This document shows, one piece after another, positions 1-7,542 of a stretch of 64,000 nt of DNA (positions are counted from its first letter, which is position 1; each line of letters starts with the position of its first letter). Under the pieces are notes generated by a model. That model ran no database searches, was not told where the DNA came from, and was given only the letters and a program-made list of their open reading frames with translations. This DNA is from Cyanosarcina radialis HA8281-LM2 (GTDB lineage Bacteria; Cyanobacteriota; Cyanobacteriia; Cyanobacteriales; CCAP-1448), in contig JAHHHA010000014.1 in NCBI GenBank assembly GCA_019359615.1, positions 1-64,000 on the forward strand, read 5' to 3'. A program made the translations under genes and the position numbers.

Positions 1-128
1 GTCAGAAAAAAGAGCGCAGCTTGAATGATGTACTACGAGAACTGATTAGAAAGCTTGACTGCACTTAAAAGTGCTTTCCGCTACATCCCACCCATGAATG
101 AGGAAAGCTCTGCTCCTTTCTCTGTAAA
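1..128 (-). other. Candidate right end of IS605/IS1341-type element (omega-RNA 3' region)
   Basis: This is the sequence just downstream of the tnpB stop codon on the minus strand. In the IS200/IS605 group the omega-RNA that guides TnpB overlaps the 3' end of tnpB and runs to the right end of the element. Here a compact hairpin (GCACTT, AA, AAGTGC, positions 61-74) lies about 55 bp past the stop, which is where a right-end hairpin would be expected. No tnpA is present, so element ends cannot be set by comparison. Boundaries and RNA are inference. Confidence 0.3.
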
Positions 129-1304
129 CTACCCACACTGACTTGACGGTACAGCATCGGCTTTTAGTAGCCCTCCAGCTATCTCGCAAGATAACCAGGA
201 ACCTCTAGGCTGGTTTACAGACAGCACCAAAGCTTTAATATTCATCGCTCCATTAAAATCCGCGTCCCCACACCAACCGCAATGACCGCAAGAAAATCGT
301 TTTTCAGCCCGCAATCCAATTTGGTTGCAGACATGGCAGGTTTGGCTGGTGTAAGCAGGATTTACCAACACCACCTCAACGCCTTTGGCAAGAGCTTTAT
401 AGCTAATATATTGTCGGAGTTGATAAAACGCCCACGAATTGCTGTGGCGGCGCTCCGTTTGAGAACGCGGTTGTTGATTAGTTCGATTTCTAATTCCCGT
501 AAGATCTTCAAGGGCGATGGATTGACCGTTAGCTTGAGCATGGTCAACCAGGGTTTTGCTGACCCGATGGTTCATCCAAGATTGAAAGCGTTTCTCTCTG
601 CCAGTCAACCGTCTCAACAACTGCCTGCATCTTCTGCGGCGGCTGCGCGTGCCCTTACTGGCTTTCCTTTGGAGAACCGCTCTCATCTGGCTGTAATGGT
701 CGCGGGTTTGCCTTACCGTTCTTCCACTCCAAGAGTGTCCGTCAGAACTGACTGCAATATCTCTGCGACCGAGATCGACACCCAAACAATCAGAACTTTT
801 GTCTGGCTGTGGTGTCTGATAGTTAACGCAGATTTGGATGTAATAATCTCCGTTTCTGCGTTTGACCAGCGTTGCCCCTGTAGGTTTTTGCCCTTTGAGC
901 AAATGGCGCTGGTAATTACCAATATCGAGAGCTATGCGTTCTCTCCCTCCTGTAGTCGTCAAGCTCACCATCCAATCTGGCTCTCGAAAAGCAAAGATGC
1001 GCTGGTCGTAAGTGACGCTACTAGGATTTAACTTTTTAACTGGTTTGTTCTTCTGTTTGGCAGTTTTGCGATTGCCTGCTACTCGACGGCAAACCTGTTG
1101 TGCCAAATTACTCGACAGTCCAAACTTATCCCTGACTTCGTAGTAAATCTGCGATTGCAACTTCACGGCATTAAGAATATTTGCTGAGGTGTTTTGGTTG
1201 ACCCAATTACACGCTTCGGCAAAAGCCATCAACGTTGCCTCAAGTTTTTCAACTTGTTGCCATGTGGGGTTGAGCTTGCAGGATACTGTCAAAATTTGAC
1301 TCAT
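129..1304 (-). CDS. tnpB: RNA-guided endonuclease TnpB (IS200/IS605, OrfB type)
   Basis: TnpB is the RuvC-like, omega-RNA guided nuclease of IS605-type elements. From the ATG at 1304 the protein is 391 residues, a normal full length. The RuvC residues look intact: D177 in GVDLGRRD, E266 in ALEDLTG, and D349 in DFNGAMN. The zinc ribbon has two pairs of cysteines (CHVC about 323-326, CGHC about 339-342). An in-frame upstream extension to 1346 exists, but the MSQILTV start matches the family's N terminus better. There is no TnpA transposase beside it, so it is a lone, IS1341-like copy that probably depends on a transposase elsewhere. Because all catalytic residues remain, it may be an active nuclease rather than a relic. 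Confidence 0.93.
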   Translation of the reverse strand: MSQILTVSCKLNPTWQQVEKLEATLMAFAEACNWVNQNTSANILNAVKLQSQIYYEVRDKFGLSSNLAQQVCRRVAGNRKTAKQKNKPVKKLNPSSVTYDQRIFAFREPDWMVSLTTTGGRERIALDIGNYQRHLLKGQKPTGATLVKRRNGDYYIQICVNYQTPQPDKSSDCLGVDLGRRDIAVSSDGHSWSGRTVRQTRDHYSQMRAVLQRKASKGTRSRRRRCRQLLRRLTGREKRFQSWMNHRVSKTLVDHAQANGQSIALEDLTGIRNRTNQQPRSQTERRHSNSWAFYQLRQYISYKALAKGVEVVLVNPAYTSQTCHVCNQIGLRAEKRFSCGHCGWCGDADFNGAMNIKALVLSVNQPRGSWLSCEIAGGLLKADAVPSSQCG

Positions 1305-1694
1305 ATCCCTATTGTATCTCATCAAAAAGGTATCTGTATGCACCAAGAAAATTTGTCACCGCTCCGTCCCTCCGCCAAACCTGCATTTCTGAGGTAGGCG
1401 ATGGGCGAATGTGATTCGCCCATTTCAGCCTAGCGTCTCAACACCCAAGAAGCGTTTAGGCGTAAGGTTCCTGCGATTTTAGCTGACTTTTTCTGACTTT
1501 TAATTACTTTTTCAGCAAAACCTCGCATTATCAGCAATGAAAGCGATCGCAAAGTCATTACTTTTTCATACTGACTAGTCAGCAAGCGTAGGCTAACTTT
1601 AATTTAGCATCTAGTTTACTAGATTGATGTCCAACATCAACAGGTATAACCAGAGGCTAGCGCTAAGTCATTAAAACGAGGAGGATAATCTAAA
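1305..1694. other. Intergenic region upstream of tnpB, with hairpin
   Basis: No gene seen in these 390 bp. It holds a perfect 10-bp stem with a GTG loop (ATGGGCGAAT at 1401-1410 and ATTCGCCCAT at 1414-1423), which could be a left-end hairpin of the tnpB element or a terminator. One HIP1 octamer lies near 1550. A strong AGGAGG sits at 1679-1684 just before the next gene. Confidence 0.5.
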
Positions 1695-2024
1695 GTGAAT
1701 AACTTAATTTTATCTTTACTTTACTCATCTATTCTATCGATATTCAGTAACTCAAGTATGAAATTACATAATTTACTCCAATCCTTACAGCAGCGTCTAG
1801 AAGCCATAGAAGTGAACGACTACAAAATGGCAAAGCTTTGCTGTCAAATGATTCCTGCCAGTTGTCCTTTTGCACGAGAAATCAACTTTTTCGGTCGCAC
1901 CTTGGTTCGCATTCCCCCTTTATGCAAATTGAATCCGTTTTACGAACAAGTAATTGGTTTGCGGTTTAAATCTCTTTCTTACTTAGCAGATGTTTGTGGC
2001 GAAGATATCACCATTTATTGCTAA
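1695..2024 (+). CDS. Mo-dependent nitrogenase C-terminal domain protein
   Basis: A 109-residue protein of the small cyanobacterial family annotated as Mo-dependent nitrogenase, C-terminus (PF06967). The typical conserved block is present: CCQMIPASCPF, then FGRTLVRIPPLCKLNP, then LRFKSLSYLADVCGEDIT near the C terminus. The function is not established; the name reflects similarity and not proof of nitrogen fixation. GTG at 1695 is chosen as start because AGGAGG lies 10 nt upstream; this adds a hydrophobic N-terminal stretch of about 20 residues. No nif genes occur in this window. Confidence 0.85.
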   Translation: MNNLILSLLYSSILSIFSNSSMKLHNLLQSLQQRLEAIEVNDYKMAKLCCQMIPASCPFAREINFFGRTLVRIPPLCKLNPFYEQVIGLRFKSLSYLADVCGEDITIYC

Positions 2025-2092
2025 TCTTATTTGGCAAGTATTTACCTTCACAAATTCCTCATATTTTATTGTTAGTTTGAGAGTAGGGGCGA

Positions 2093-2203
2093 TCCTAGCT
2101 CCTCAACAAAAAAGTTAACTCGATATCCAAAAGCCCCATCTAAGAGCGAAGCTAGAGATAGTCGATCGCCCTCAGTAGTTTTCGAGGATAGGAGGTGACA
2201 TAT
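2093..2203 (+). promoter_or_regulatory. Possible RNA thermometer in hsp20 leader
   Basis: The leader can fold so that the Shine-Dalgarno is partly hidden. TCCTA (2093-2097) and TCCTC (2100-2104) can pair with TAGGA (2189-2193) and GAGGA (2184-2188), giving ten base pairs with a 2-nt bulge. The 3' strand covers the start of the ribosome site GGAGG (2191-2195) for the ATG at 2204. A leader thermometer is known for hsp17 of Synechocystis; that one operates here is inference, and the roughly 80-nt loop makes it less certain. Confidence 0.35.
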
Positions 2204-2668
2204 ATGTCTTTAATCCGTTGGCATCCGTGGCGAGACATCGAACGATGGGAATCATTGCCATCGATCGATAGCCTCCAACAAGAAATGAATCGCCTGTTCG
2301 ATCGCCTGTTGCCGAGCGACGCTGGTGGAAACGGTATAACATTCATGCCTGCTGCCGAAATGGACGAAACTCCTGAAGCAGTGGAAATCAAACTAGAAAT
2401 TCCTGGATTGGAAGCAAAGGATCTAAACGTCGAAGTCACTGATGATGCAGTGAAAATTGGCGGCGAACGCAAGTCTGAAACTAAGACAGAAGAAAAAGGT
2501 ATGGTGCGTTCGGAGTTCCGTTATGGCAAATTTGAACGAGTCATTCCTTTGCCAGTGCGAGTGAAAACCGATGGCGTGGCAGCCGAATATAAAAATGGCA
2601 TTTTGAAGGTGACTTTGCCGAAAACGGAAGAACAACAAAGAAAAGCGATCGAAATTAAAGTTGCCTAG
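2204..2668 (+). CDS. hspA: Small heat shock protein, Hsp20/alpha-crystallin family
   Basis: A 154-residue ATP-independent holdase chaperone that binds unfolding proteins during heat stress; the cyanobacterial homologues (HspA/Hsp17) also protect thylakoids. An N-terminal arm rich in W and R (SLIRWHPWRDIERW) is followed by the alpha-crystallin domain from about residue 45, with the EIPGLEAKDLNVEV block and the C-terminal NGILKVTLPK motif, then an EIKV tail of the IxI type. The ATG at 2204 is chosen over an upstream GTG at 2195 because AGGAGG at 2190-2195 lies over that GTG and 8 nt from the ATG. Confidence 0.95.
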   Translation: MSLIRWHPWRDIERWESLPSIDSLQQEMNRLFDRLLPSDAGGNGITFMPAAEMDETPEAVEIKLEIPGLEAKDLNVEVTDDAVKIGGERKSETKTEEKGMVRSEFRYGKFERVIPLPVRVKTDGVAAEYKNGILKVTLPKTEEQQRKAIEIKVA

Positions 2669-2806
2669 TTCCCGACAGCACGGAATTAGCGATCGCGCCA
2701 GATCGAAGTAGTGTGAGGAGAAACTAGTACCGCTTTCAAAACTAGAGGATTGACAGGAACTTTTTCCCCCTTCTTCCTGTTAATCCCATTTTGCGAAATA
2801 CCTGTT

Positions 2807-2862
2807 ACACACCAAATTCCTTGTAGGGGCGCAATGCATTGCGCCCCTACCCAAGGTGTGTT
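2807..2862. repeat. Long palindromic intergenic repeat
   Basis: A perfect 28-bp palindrome centred on GCAATGCATTGC occupies 2823-2850 (starts GTAGGGGCGC). It is flanked by imperfect outer arms ACACACC (2807-2813) and GGTGTGT, so the whole 56 bp can form a long hairpin. Its position between two genes ending toward it (hsp20 on plus, the ATP-grasp gene on minus) allows it to act as a bidirectional terminator. The palindrome resembles dispersed repeats common in filamentous cyanobacteria. Confidence 0.8.
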
Positions 2863-2911
2863 GCATCTAAAAAGCTTGCATGGTATCACCAAATAACGCT
2901 GTTTAATTTTT

Positions 2912-3880
2912 TCAACCGTCGCTGAGAATGTCAGCGATCGCCTGGGAAATTGGTAAGCCAGGACAGTTCTCCAGCCAGAAAAACTCCCCGACTGGGTTGA
3001 CCTCAAGGAATACATGGCGGCCGTCTGGGGTCAAAATCAGATCGATCGCTCCATAGTTCAAGCCAAAGCAAGCCATCAGTTTCAGAAGTTTTTCCTCCAC
3101 CTCTTGAGGAAGCTGATAGCTTTTCCAGGCATTAAGCAAGGCAATTCCCCGTCGCCGCCAGTCGTAATGACTGTTCTCGTCCTGTTGGGAGTCAACCGCA
3201 GCCGCAAACACCTGCTTCCCGACGATGATGGTTCGCACCTCCAACGCCTTGGGCACTTTTTCCTGAAACGTCATCGGACAGAAGCGAAGTCCTTCGAGAT
3301 GTCTGAGATCTTCAGTAGTAACTGGATTGGTGAAAACTACCTTTTCCTGACCTTCCTCATAGATGGCAAAGGAAGATAGCATTTTAGCGATCGCTCCCTC
3401 CTGGCATTCTCGCGCAAATTCGATCGCGGACTTGGGGTTATTGGTCGTTAGCGTGCGGGGAGTATCCAAGCCTAGCTCCCGTGCTACTTGCAGTTGCAGT
3501 TGCTTGTTTTCCGCTCGCCGAATGTTAGGGACGGGATCGAGGTGGAATCCTTTGAGACAGGCGATCGTCCCCATAATTGTGGCCCGAGATTCCAGCACGG
3601 AAGCTTGTCGCAGTTGCGAGTTCATTTCCGTAGGAATGCGCGCTCCCGTGCGGACGCGGCGATACCAAACAGCGCTCGCATCTTTTAAGTCCAGGTTTCC
3701 CCGATCTGAGGCCAGAACGAGCCGCTCTGTTCCCCGGCCGTAGTAAACGTCAAGTTGCACTTCTGTAGGGAACTTGTCGGTATCGAACCTAAAGGCTTTC
3801 TTCCCGCGAGCCGCGATCGCTTCCATCACGAGGGAAATACTTTCGTTGTCTCGGCTGTGGGTAATAATCAGAACTGTCAT
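2912..3880 (-). CDS. mdnC: MvdD/MdnC-type ATP-grasp graspetide ligase
   Basis: An ATP-grasp enzyme of 322 residues that makes side-chain ester (macrolactone) bonds in microviridin-type peptides. It begins MTVLIITHSRDNES and keeps the family's KAFRFDTDKFPTE block, the VWYRRVR block near residue 70, the central FCPMTFQEKVPKALEVR block, and the C-terminal ATP-grasp Mg-binding segment LEVNPVGEFFWLE. The pattern fits MdnC (MvdD), which forms the two esters, rather than MdnB (MvdC), which forms the amide. The start at 3880 gives the family N terminus; a longer in-frame form to 3892 is less likely. It lies 89 bp downstream of the precursor gene on the same strand. No MdnB, GNAT acetyltransferase or dedicated transporter is seen nearby. 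Confidence 0.93.
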   Translation of the reverse strand: MTVLIITHSRDNESISLVMEAIAARGKKAFRFDTDKFPTEVQLDVYYGRGTERLVLASDRGNLDLKDASAVWYRRVRTGARIPTEMNSQLRQASVLESRATIMGTIACLKGFHLDPVPNIRRAENKQLQLQVARELGLDTPRTLTTNNPKSAIEFARECQEGAIAKMLSSFAIYEEGQEKVVFTNPVTTEDLRHLEGLRFCPMTFQEKVPKALEVRTIIVGKQVFAAAVDSQQDENSHYDWRRRGIALLNAWKSYQLPQEVEEKLLKLMACFGLNYGAIDLILTPDGRHVFLEVNPVGEFFWLENCPGLPISQAIADILSDG

Positions 3881-3969
3881 AGCAATTCGCAATTACCAAT
3901 TCGCAATTGACAATTACCACCTCTGCCTGAAGTCAGTCCAACTCCCACAGACAATTAACTGAGATGGCT

Positions 3970-4284
3970 TTATTCCTGATCGGATGGGTATTTCATCGTC
4001 ATTACTTCTCCTTCACCAGGGTGGGGAAATTCTGGTAGCGATATGGGCGGTATCGACGTAGGTGGGTCGCCTTGAAACAGGTCAAAGGAGATAGCGTCAC
4101 CTTTGCTATCTTCATCTTCAAGGAAACGCTTAAATGTCGGTGGTAGCGTAGAAGCTGAGATAGCACCACCGCTCACGGCTGCCATTTCTGCCTCAGATAA
4201 TTCTTTGCCAAATTGCCCTTCTAGATAGCGAGCGAAGAAAGGAACTGGTTGGGAATTCAAGTCTTGGTGATTGATGTCAGACAT
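3970..4284 (-). CDS. mdnA: Microviridin-type graspetide precursor peptide
   Basis: A 104-residue precursor. The leader holds the ligase-recognition helix PFFARYLE (residues 15-22), followed by a double glycine (39-40) within AEMAAVSGG. The middle is acidic and proline rich. The C terminus is a core TMKYPSDQE (96-104), matching the microviridin TxKYPSDx(E) core. With microviridin numbering T4, K6, S9, D10 and E12 are present but E13, the partner for the lysine amide, is absent because the protein stops. GAGGTGA lies 7 nt before the ATG. The precursor is about twice the length of classical MdnA. It is transcribed toward and just before its ligase. Confidence 0.9.
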   Translation of the reverse strand: MSDINHQDLNSQPVPFFARYLEGQFGKELSEAEMAAVSGGAISASTLPPTFKRFLEDEDSKGDAISFDLFQGDPPTSIPPISLPEFPHPGEGEVMTMKYPSDQE

Positions 4285-4365
4285 AGATTTTCACCTCAAT
4301 TAGCGATAAGGAGCTATGTCAAAAGCATGAAATTCAAATCCTAGCTCAGTTTTGCAGCTAGTGCC

Positions 4366-4390
4366 AATAAAAAGTTTACTTATGTAAACT
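4366..4390 (-). terminator. Rho-independent-like terminator after pepP-like gene
   Basis: On the minus strand, six bases after the stop of the M24 peptidase, AGTTTAC / GTAAACT form a 7-bp stem around a 4-nt loop (4373-4390), followed at once by TTTTTATT. This separates the peptidase gene from the graspetide precursor, which implies the cassette has its own promoter between about 4285 and 4365. The stem is AT-rich, so strength is uncertain. Confidence 0.5.
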
Positions 4391-4395
4391 GAAGT

Positions 4396-5769
4396 TTAGA
4401 CTCTGGCGATCGCTAACTGCTCGATCGCTTCTACCTGAGTTGGCAATGCCGAGGTGAGAACTTCATTGCCTGTGGCTGTCACCAACACGTCATCTTCAAT
4501 CCGAATTCCTCGAACGTCGTCAAACTGGGCTAAGCATTCCCAATTCACCACATCTCGATATCGATCGCGGCGCTCTGGATCGGTTAGTATTCCTGGAACT
4601 TGGTAGAATCCAGGTTCGATCGTCACTAACATTCCCGGCTGGAGCGGGCGGTGGAGTCGAAGGTAGCACAAACCAAAGCGATCGCTCCTGGCCCTACCCT
4701 CTGCATAGCCTGCCAAATCTCCCAAATCTTCCAAATCGTGAACGTCTAAACCCAAGAGATGTCCGACTCCATGGGGAAAAAAGAGGGCGTGAGCGTCCAT
4801 TTCAACTAAATCTTCAGCATTTCCCCGCAAGATGCCTAAATCTATCAAACCCTGAGCGATAACTTTAGCCGCTAACAGATGCACGTCTCGATACTCCACG
4901 CCCGGACGCACTTGGGCAATACAAGCATCGTGCGCCGCCAACACTAACTGATAAATATCTTTTTGAGTGGCTGAGAATTTGCCAGCCACCGGCCAGGTGC
5001 GAGTGACATCAGAGGCCCAACCAGAAGCGGTTTCTGCTCCGGCATCTGCTAGCAGCAAATCTTCCGACTCCAGTAGGTGGTGATAATGCTCGTTATGCAA
5101 TACTTCTCCGTGGACGGTGACGATACTGCTGTAGGCGCAAGTCATATTGCGAGCGATAGCTACGCTTTCCATCGCCGCCCGAATTTCAGCTTCAGTTTTG
5201 CCAGGTGATGTAGCCGCCATTCCAGCTAAATGAATGTCAACGGTACAAGCCGCTGCTTGTCTCAGTTCAGCTATAGCCGCATCATCGTGTTGCAAGCGCA
5301 AAGTCACGATCGCTTTAGCTAATTCCAAATCGATGTCAGAAAGAGCATTAGCTGTAGAAACTACGCGGTTGAGGATTTGGCATTGCTGCCAATAAGTAGT
5401 AGCATCCTGAACGGCGATCGTTGCTGCACCTTTGGCTCGCGCTCCCAGTTCTGCTATCGGGAAAGCGGCATCGGCCCCAATTTGTTGGGCAATTTCGGCT
5501 CTAGTTGGCATCTCTCCATGCCACAAAATACTGCTGGCAGGTGCTTCATCGACAAACAGTTCTAACTTGCCTGCTTCTAGGCGAATAGCAGCATTTTCTA
5601 CGGGCAACCCAGCAAAATAAATAAAGTGACTGCTAGCTCGAAACGGAAACAAATTAGCCGGATAATTCCGTGGAGTCCGACATCCAGACCAGAGAATGAC
5701 AGGAAAATTAATTAGATCTGCGAGTTTTTTACGCCTGTGGTGGAGTGCGTTTAGAGAGCGATCGCTCAT
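4396..5769 (-). CDS. pepP: Aminopeptidase P family (Xaa-Pro aminopeptidase, M24)
   Basis: A 457-residue two-domain metallopeptidase that removes N-terminal residues preceding proline. The N-terminal AMP_N domain (about 1-150) is followed by the pita-bread M24 fold. Metal ligands can be assigned: Asp in LLADAGAET, Asp in SDVTRTW, His in HGVGHLLGLDVHD, Glu in TIEPGFY and Glu in GIRIEDDVLV. Length and motif order fit Xaa-Pro aminopeptidase rather than methionine aminopeptidase. The ATG at 5769 lies within a GCGATCGCTCAT context. It may serve general peptide turnover; I see no reason to link it to the graspetide cassette beyond adjacency, since a terminator intervenes. Confidence 0.9.
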   Translation of the reverse strand: MSDRSLNALHHRRKKLADLINFPVILWSGCRTPRNYPANLFPFRASSHFIYFAGLPVENAAIRLEAGKLELFVDEAPASSILWHGEMPTRAEIAQQIGADAAFPIAELGARAKGAATIAVQDATTYWQQCQILNRVVSTANALSDIDLELAKAIVTLRLQHDDAAIAELRQAAACTVDIHLAGMAATSPGKTEAEIRAAMESVAIARNMTCAYSSIVTVHGEVLHNEHYHHLLESEDLLLADAGAETASGWASDVTRTWPVAGKFSATQKDIYQLVLAAHDACIAQVRPGVEYRDVHLLAAKVIAQGLIDLGILRGNAEDLVEMDAHALFFPHGVGHLLGLDVHDLEDLGDLAGYAEGRARSDRFGLCYLRLHRPLQPGMLVTIEPGFYQVPGILTDPERRDRYRDVVNWECLAQFDDVRGIRIEDDVLVTATGNEVLTSALPTQVEAIEQLAIARV

Positions 5770-5980
5770 AATTTATAAGTGTTGAGTGTTAAGTGTGAAG
5801 TGTTGAGTTAGAAGTTTAGGAGTCAGTTGTCAGTCGTTAATTTGCCCCTCTTGCCCTGAGCGTTGTCGAAGGGCTGCTCCCCTGCTTCCCCTGCTCCCTT
5901 GCCTTTGCCCTCTCTCCCTCTCTTCTCTGCTCTCCGCGTCCCCGTGTCTCTCCTCCCTCTCTTCTCTCTCTCCCTAATTC
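5770..5980. repeat. Short tandem repeats, CT-rich low-complexity tract
   Basis: 5780-5830 carries GTGTTGAGTG/TTAAGTGTGAAG heptamer-type repeats; 5875-5975 is a nearly pure pyrimidine tract made of variants of CTCTCCCTC and CCCCTGCT. The same word families recur at 19611-19684, 41204-41330, 44767-44820, 53587-53640 and 58565-58670 in either orientation. The tract runs into the reading frame of the MgtC-like gene and obscures its start. Confidence 0.8.
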
Positions 5981-6423
5981 CCCTTACCCCTAACGATTGG
6001 TTGGGCACTACCTTTAGGTTAACCCTAGCACTATTGTTTGGGGGAATAATTGGTGTCGAGCGCGAACTCAGACATAAACCAGCAGGTTTGAGAACCCATA
6101 TGCTAGTCAGTTTTGGTTCGGCCTTATTCGTATTAATTCCTCTAGAGATTTTTTCCGATCGCACCAACGTCGATAGCATCAGTCGAACCATCCAGGGAAT
6201 TGCCGCTGGGGTTGGGTTTTTAGGTGGGGGAGAAATCTTGCGATCGCACGGGCAGTCATCAGATCGAGAGGAGGTTCACGGACTCACCTCCGCTGCGGCA
6301 ATTTGGGTTTCAGCCGCCTTGGGAACTGCTGCTGGCTGCGGTTTGTGGCAGTTGGGCTTAATCGGCAGTGCGCTGTCTTTTCTAGTGTTGCGGGTATTGA
6401 AGAAATTAGAGCATTTGGGTTAG
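5944..6423 (+). CDS. MgtC/SapB family membrane protein
   Basis: MgtC-family inner-membrane protein of unknown molecular function, linked to magnesium limitation and membrane homeostasis. The core is clear: FRLTLALLFGGIIGVERE, then KPAGLRTHMLVSFGSALF, then IAAGVGFLGGGEILR and VHGLTSAAAIWVSAALG. About four hydrophobic segments are visible. The start is uncertain because the frame passes upstream into a CT-rich repeat; GTG at 5944 is used, TTG at 5863 or 6001 are alternatives, and conserved sequence only begins near 5985. The repeat may have displaced the original start codon. Confidence 0.75.
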   Translation: MSLLPLFSLSLIPLTPNDWLGTTFRLTLALLFGGIIGVERELRHKPAGLRTHMLVSFGSALFVLIPLEIFSDRTNVDSISRTIQGIAAGVGFLGGGEILRSHGQSSDREEVHGLTSAAAIWVSAALGTAAGCGLWQLGLIGSALSFLVLRVLKKLEHLG

Positions 6424-6493
6424 AAAAAAGCGGTCGCACTTTGGGGATGAGAATAGATGGAGCGATCGCGCTCTTTTGCTCGATCGTCTTGCC

Positions 6494-7501
6494 TCATTCA
6501 CAGGACTTTTCCAGCCACTCTATCATTTCTCTTGGCTGTTGCCACTCAAAAATTTGATGGATGAATTCATCGAGTTGTTGCTCGGTTAATTTGCTCAGGC
6601 GATCGCTTATCTGGGGATTCAAAGCCTCTACCCCAAATTTTGCACCAATTATCGTTTTGGCTGAGTTAATCATCCCTTCAATTTTGCCTTCGCGAATCCC
6701 TTCAATTTTACCTTCGGCTCGTCTTTCTTGTACCCATTTGGTATAAGCCTCTTCTACTTCTTTCACATAAGTCATAAATCTCATTGCCTCCTCATTTAAT
6801 TGCGATTTAAACTGTTCGAGATAGATGCAGTGCTTCAGTGATACTTCGATGATATCCTTTCTCAATTCTAGCTGCGGGTTTAACTTCAGAATATCGGTAA
6901 AAGCTCTCTTGGCGCTTTCCGCTTTGCCTAGCATTTTCAGCAGTTTGGTGTCAGCATTGTAGGGTAAGGATTCTATAACTACTATCCCCATCGATAATCC
7001 AGGAGGTGTTAAGCGATAAACTGCCGCTCCGAATTCGGTCGCGGGGATGGCTCCCCACCGGATGAAGGAGTTTTCACTACATTTGGCGGTAAATATCCAG
7101 GTGTAGGGAAAGTCTGGATGCAAGGGATAAGGGTTTCTGACGGCATCTTTGGTGACTCTGGTTTTGCGCTCTGGAGCGCTTTTGCTTTTATTCAGTTCCC
7201 AATATATGCGGCTGCGGGAGATACAAGAGTCGATGTCTTCCAGGTCGAGGTAGCCGCTATAGTGTTCGATGATGATGGTGGGATGGACGGCAACTAGCCG
7301 ACTTAATAAGCCGAGGTTGGGATCGATTTCGACGGGGAGATCGCGCTCTTTTGCCTTACACAAAATATCGATGACTAGTTCTTCAGCTAGTTGCACCGGG
7401 ACGCTGGTTTGACTGTCGAATAAGTGCTTTAAGACGACGGGGACAAATTGTTTGATGAATTGGTCGTGCGGCTCGTTGGGTTTAGGCTGGCGATCGGTCA
7501 T
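6494..7501 (-). CDS. DUF4351-like / Rpn-associated hypothetical protein
   Basis: A 335-residue protein of a cyanobacterial family often annotated with a DUF4351-like C terminus and Rpn-type (recombination-promoting nuclease) relationships. The N-terminal part (1-110) resembles Rpn-type proteins only weakly and I cannot assign the D-ExK residues. Residues about 250-275 contain a short charged repeat (EGKIEGIREGKIEGM), then the family C terminus LSKLTEQQLDEFIHQIFEWQ. A 10-codon relic of the same C terminus (7508-7540) lies immediately upstream of its start, showing that a tandem paralogue was once there. Function unknown. Confidence 0.65.
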   Translation of the reverse strand: MTDRQPKPNEPHDQFIKQFVPVVLKHLFDSQTSVPVQLAEELVIDILCKAKERDLPVEIDPNLGLLSRLVAVHPTIIIEHYSGYLDLEDIDSCISRSRIYWELNKSKSAPERKTRVTKDAVRNPYPLHPDFPYTWIFTAKCSENSFIRWGAIPATEFGAAVYRLTPPGLSMGIVVIESLPYNADTKLLKMLGKAESAKRAFTDILKLNPQLELRKDIIEVSLKHCIYLEQFKSQLNEEAMRFMTYVKEVEEAYTKWVQERRAEGKIEGIREGKIEGMINSAKTIIGAKFGVEALNPQISDRLSKLTEQQLDEFIHQIFEWQQPREMIEWLEKSCE

Positions 7502-7507
7502 CTTGCC

Positions 7508-7540
7508 TTATTCACAGGATTTTTCCAGCCACTTTATCAT
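7508..7540 (-). pseudogene. C-terminal relic of a DUF4351-like paralogue
   Basis: On the minus strand this 33-nt stretch reads MIKWLEKSCE and a stop, against MIEWLEKSCE and a stop at the end of the neighbouring gene (6494). The surrounding DNA matches too (TCTTGCC-ATTCACAGGA), over roughly 44 nt. It is the tail of a lost tandem copy, lying between the PARG-like gene stop and the start of the surviving paralogue. Confidence 0.8.
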
Positions 7541-7542
7541 TC

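Noticed and set aside
282-1031. 249-codon plus-strand ORF over tnpB
   Set aside because: It is fully antisense to a well-conserved TnpB frame and has no recognisable domain; a shadow ORF.
5823-6191. Minus-strand 122-codon ORF over the MgtC gene start
   Set aside because: Repeat-derived and antisense to conserved MgtC sequence.
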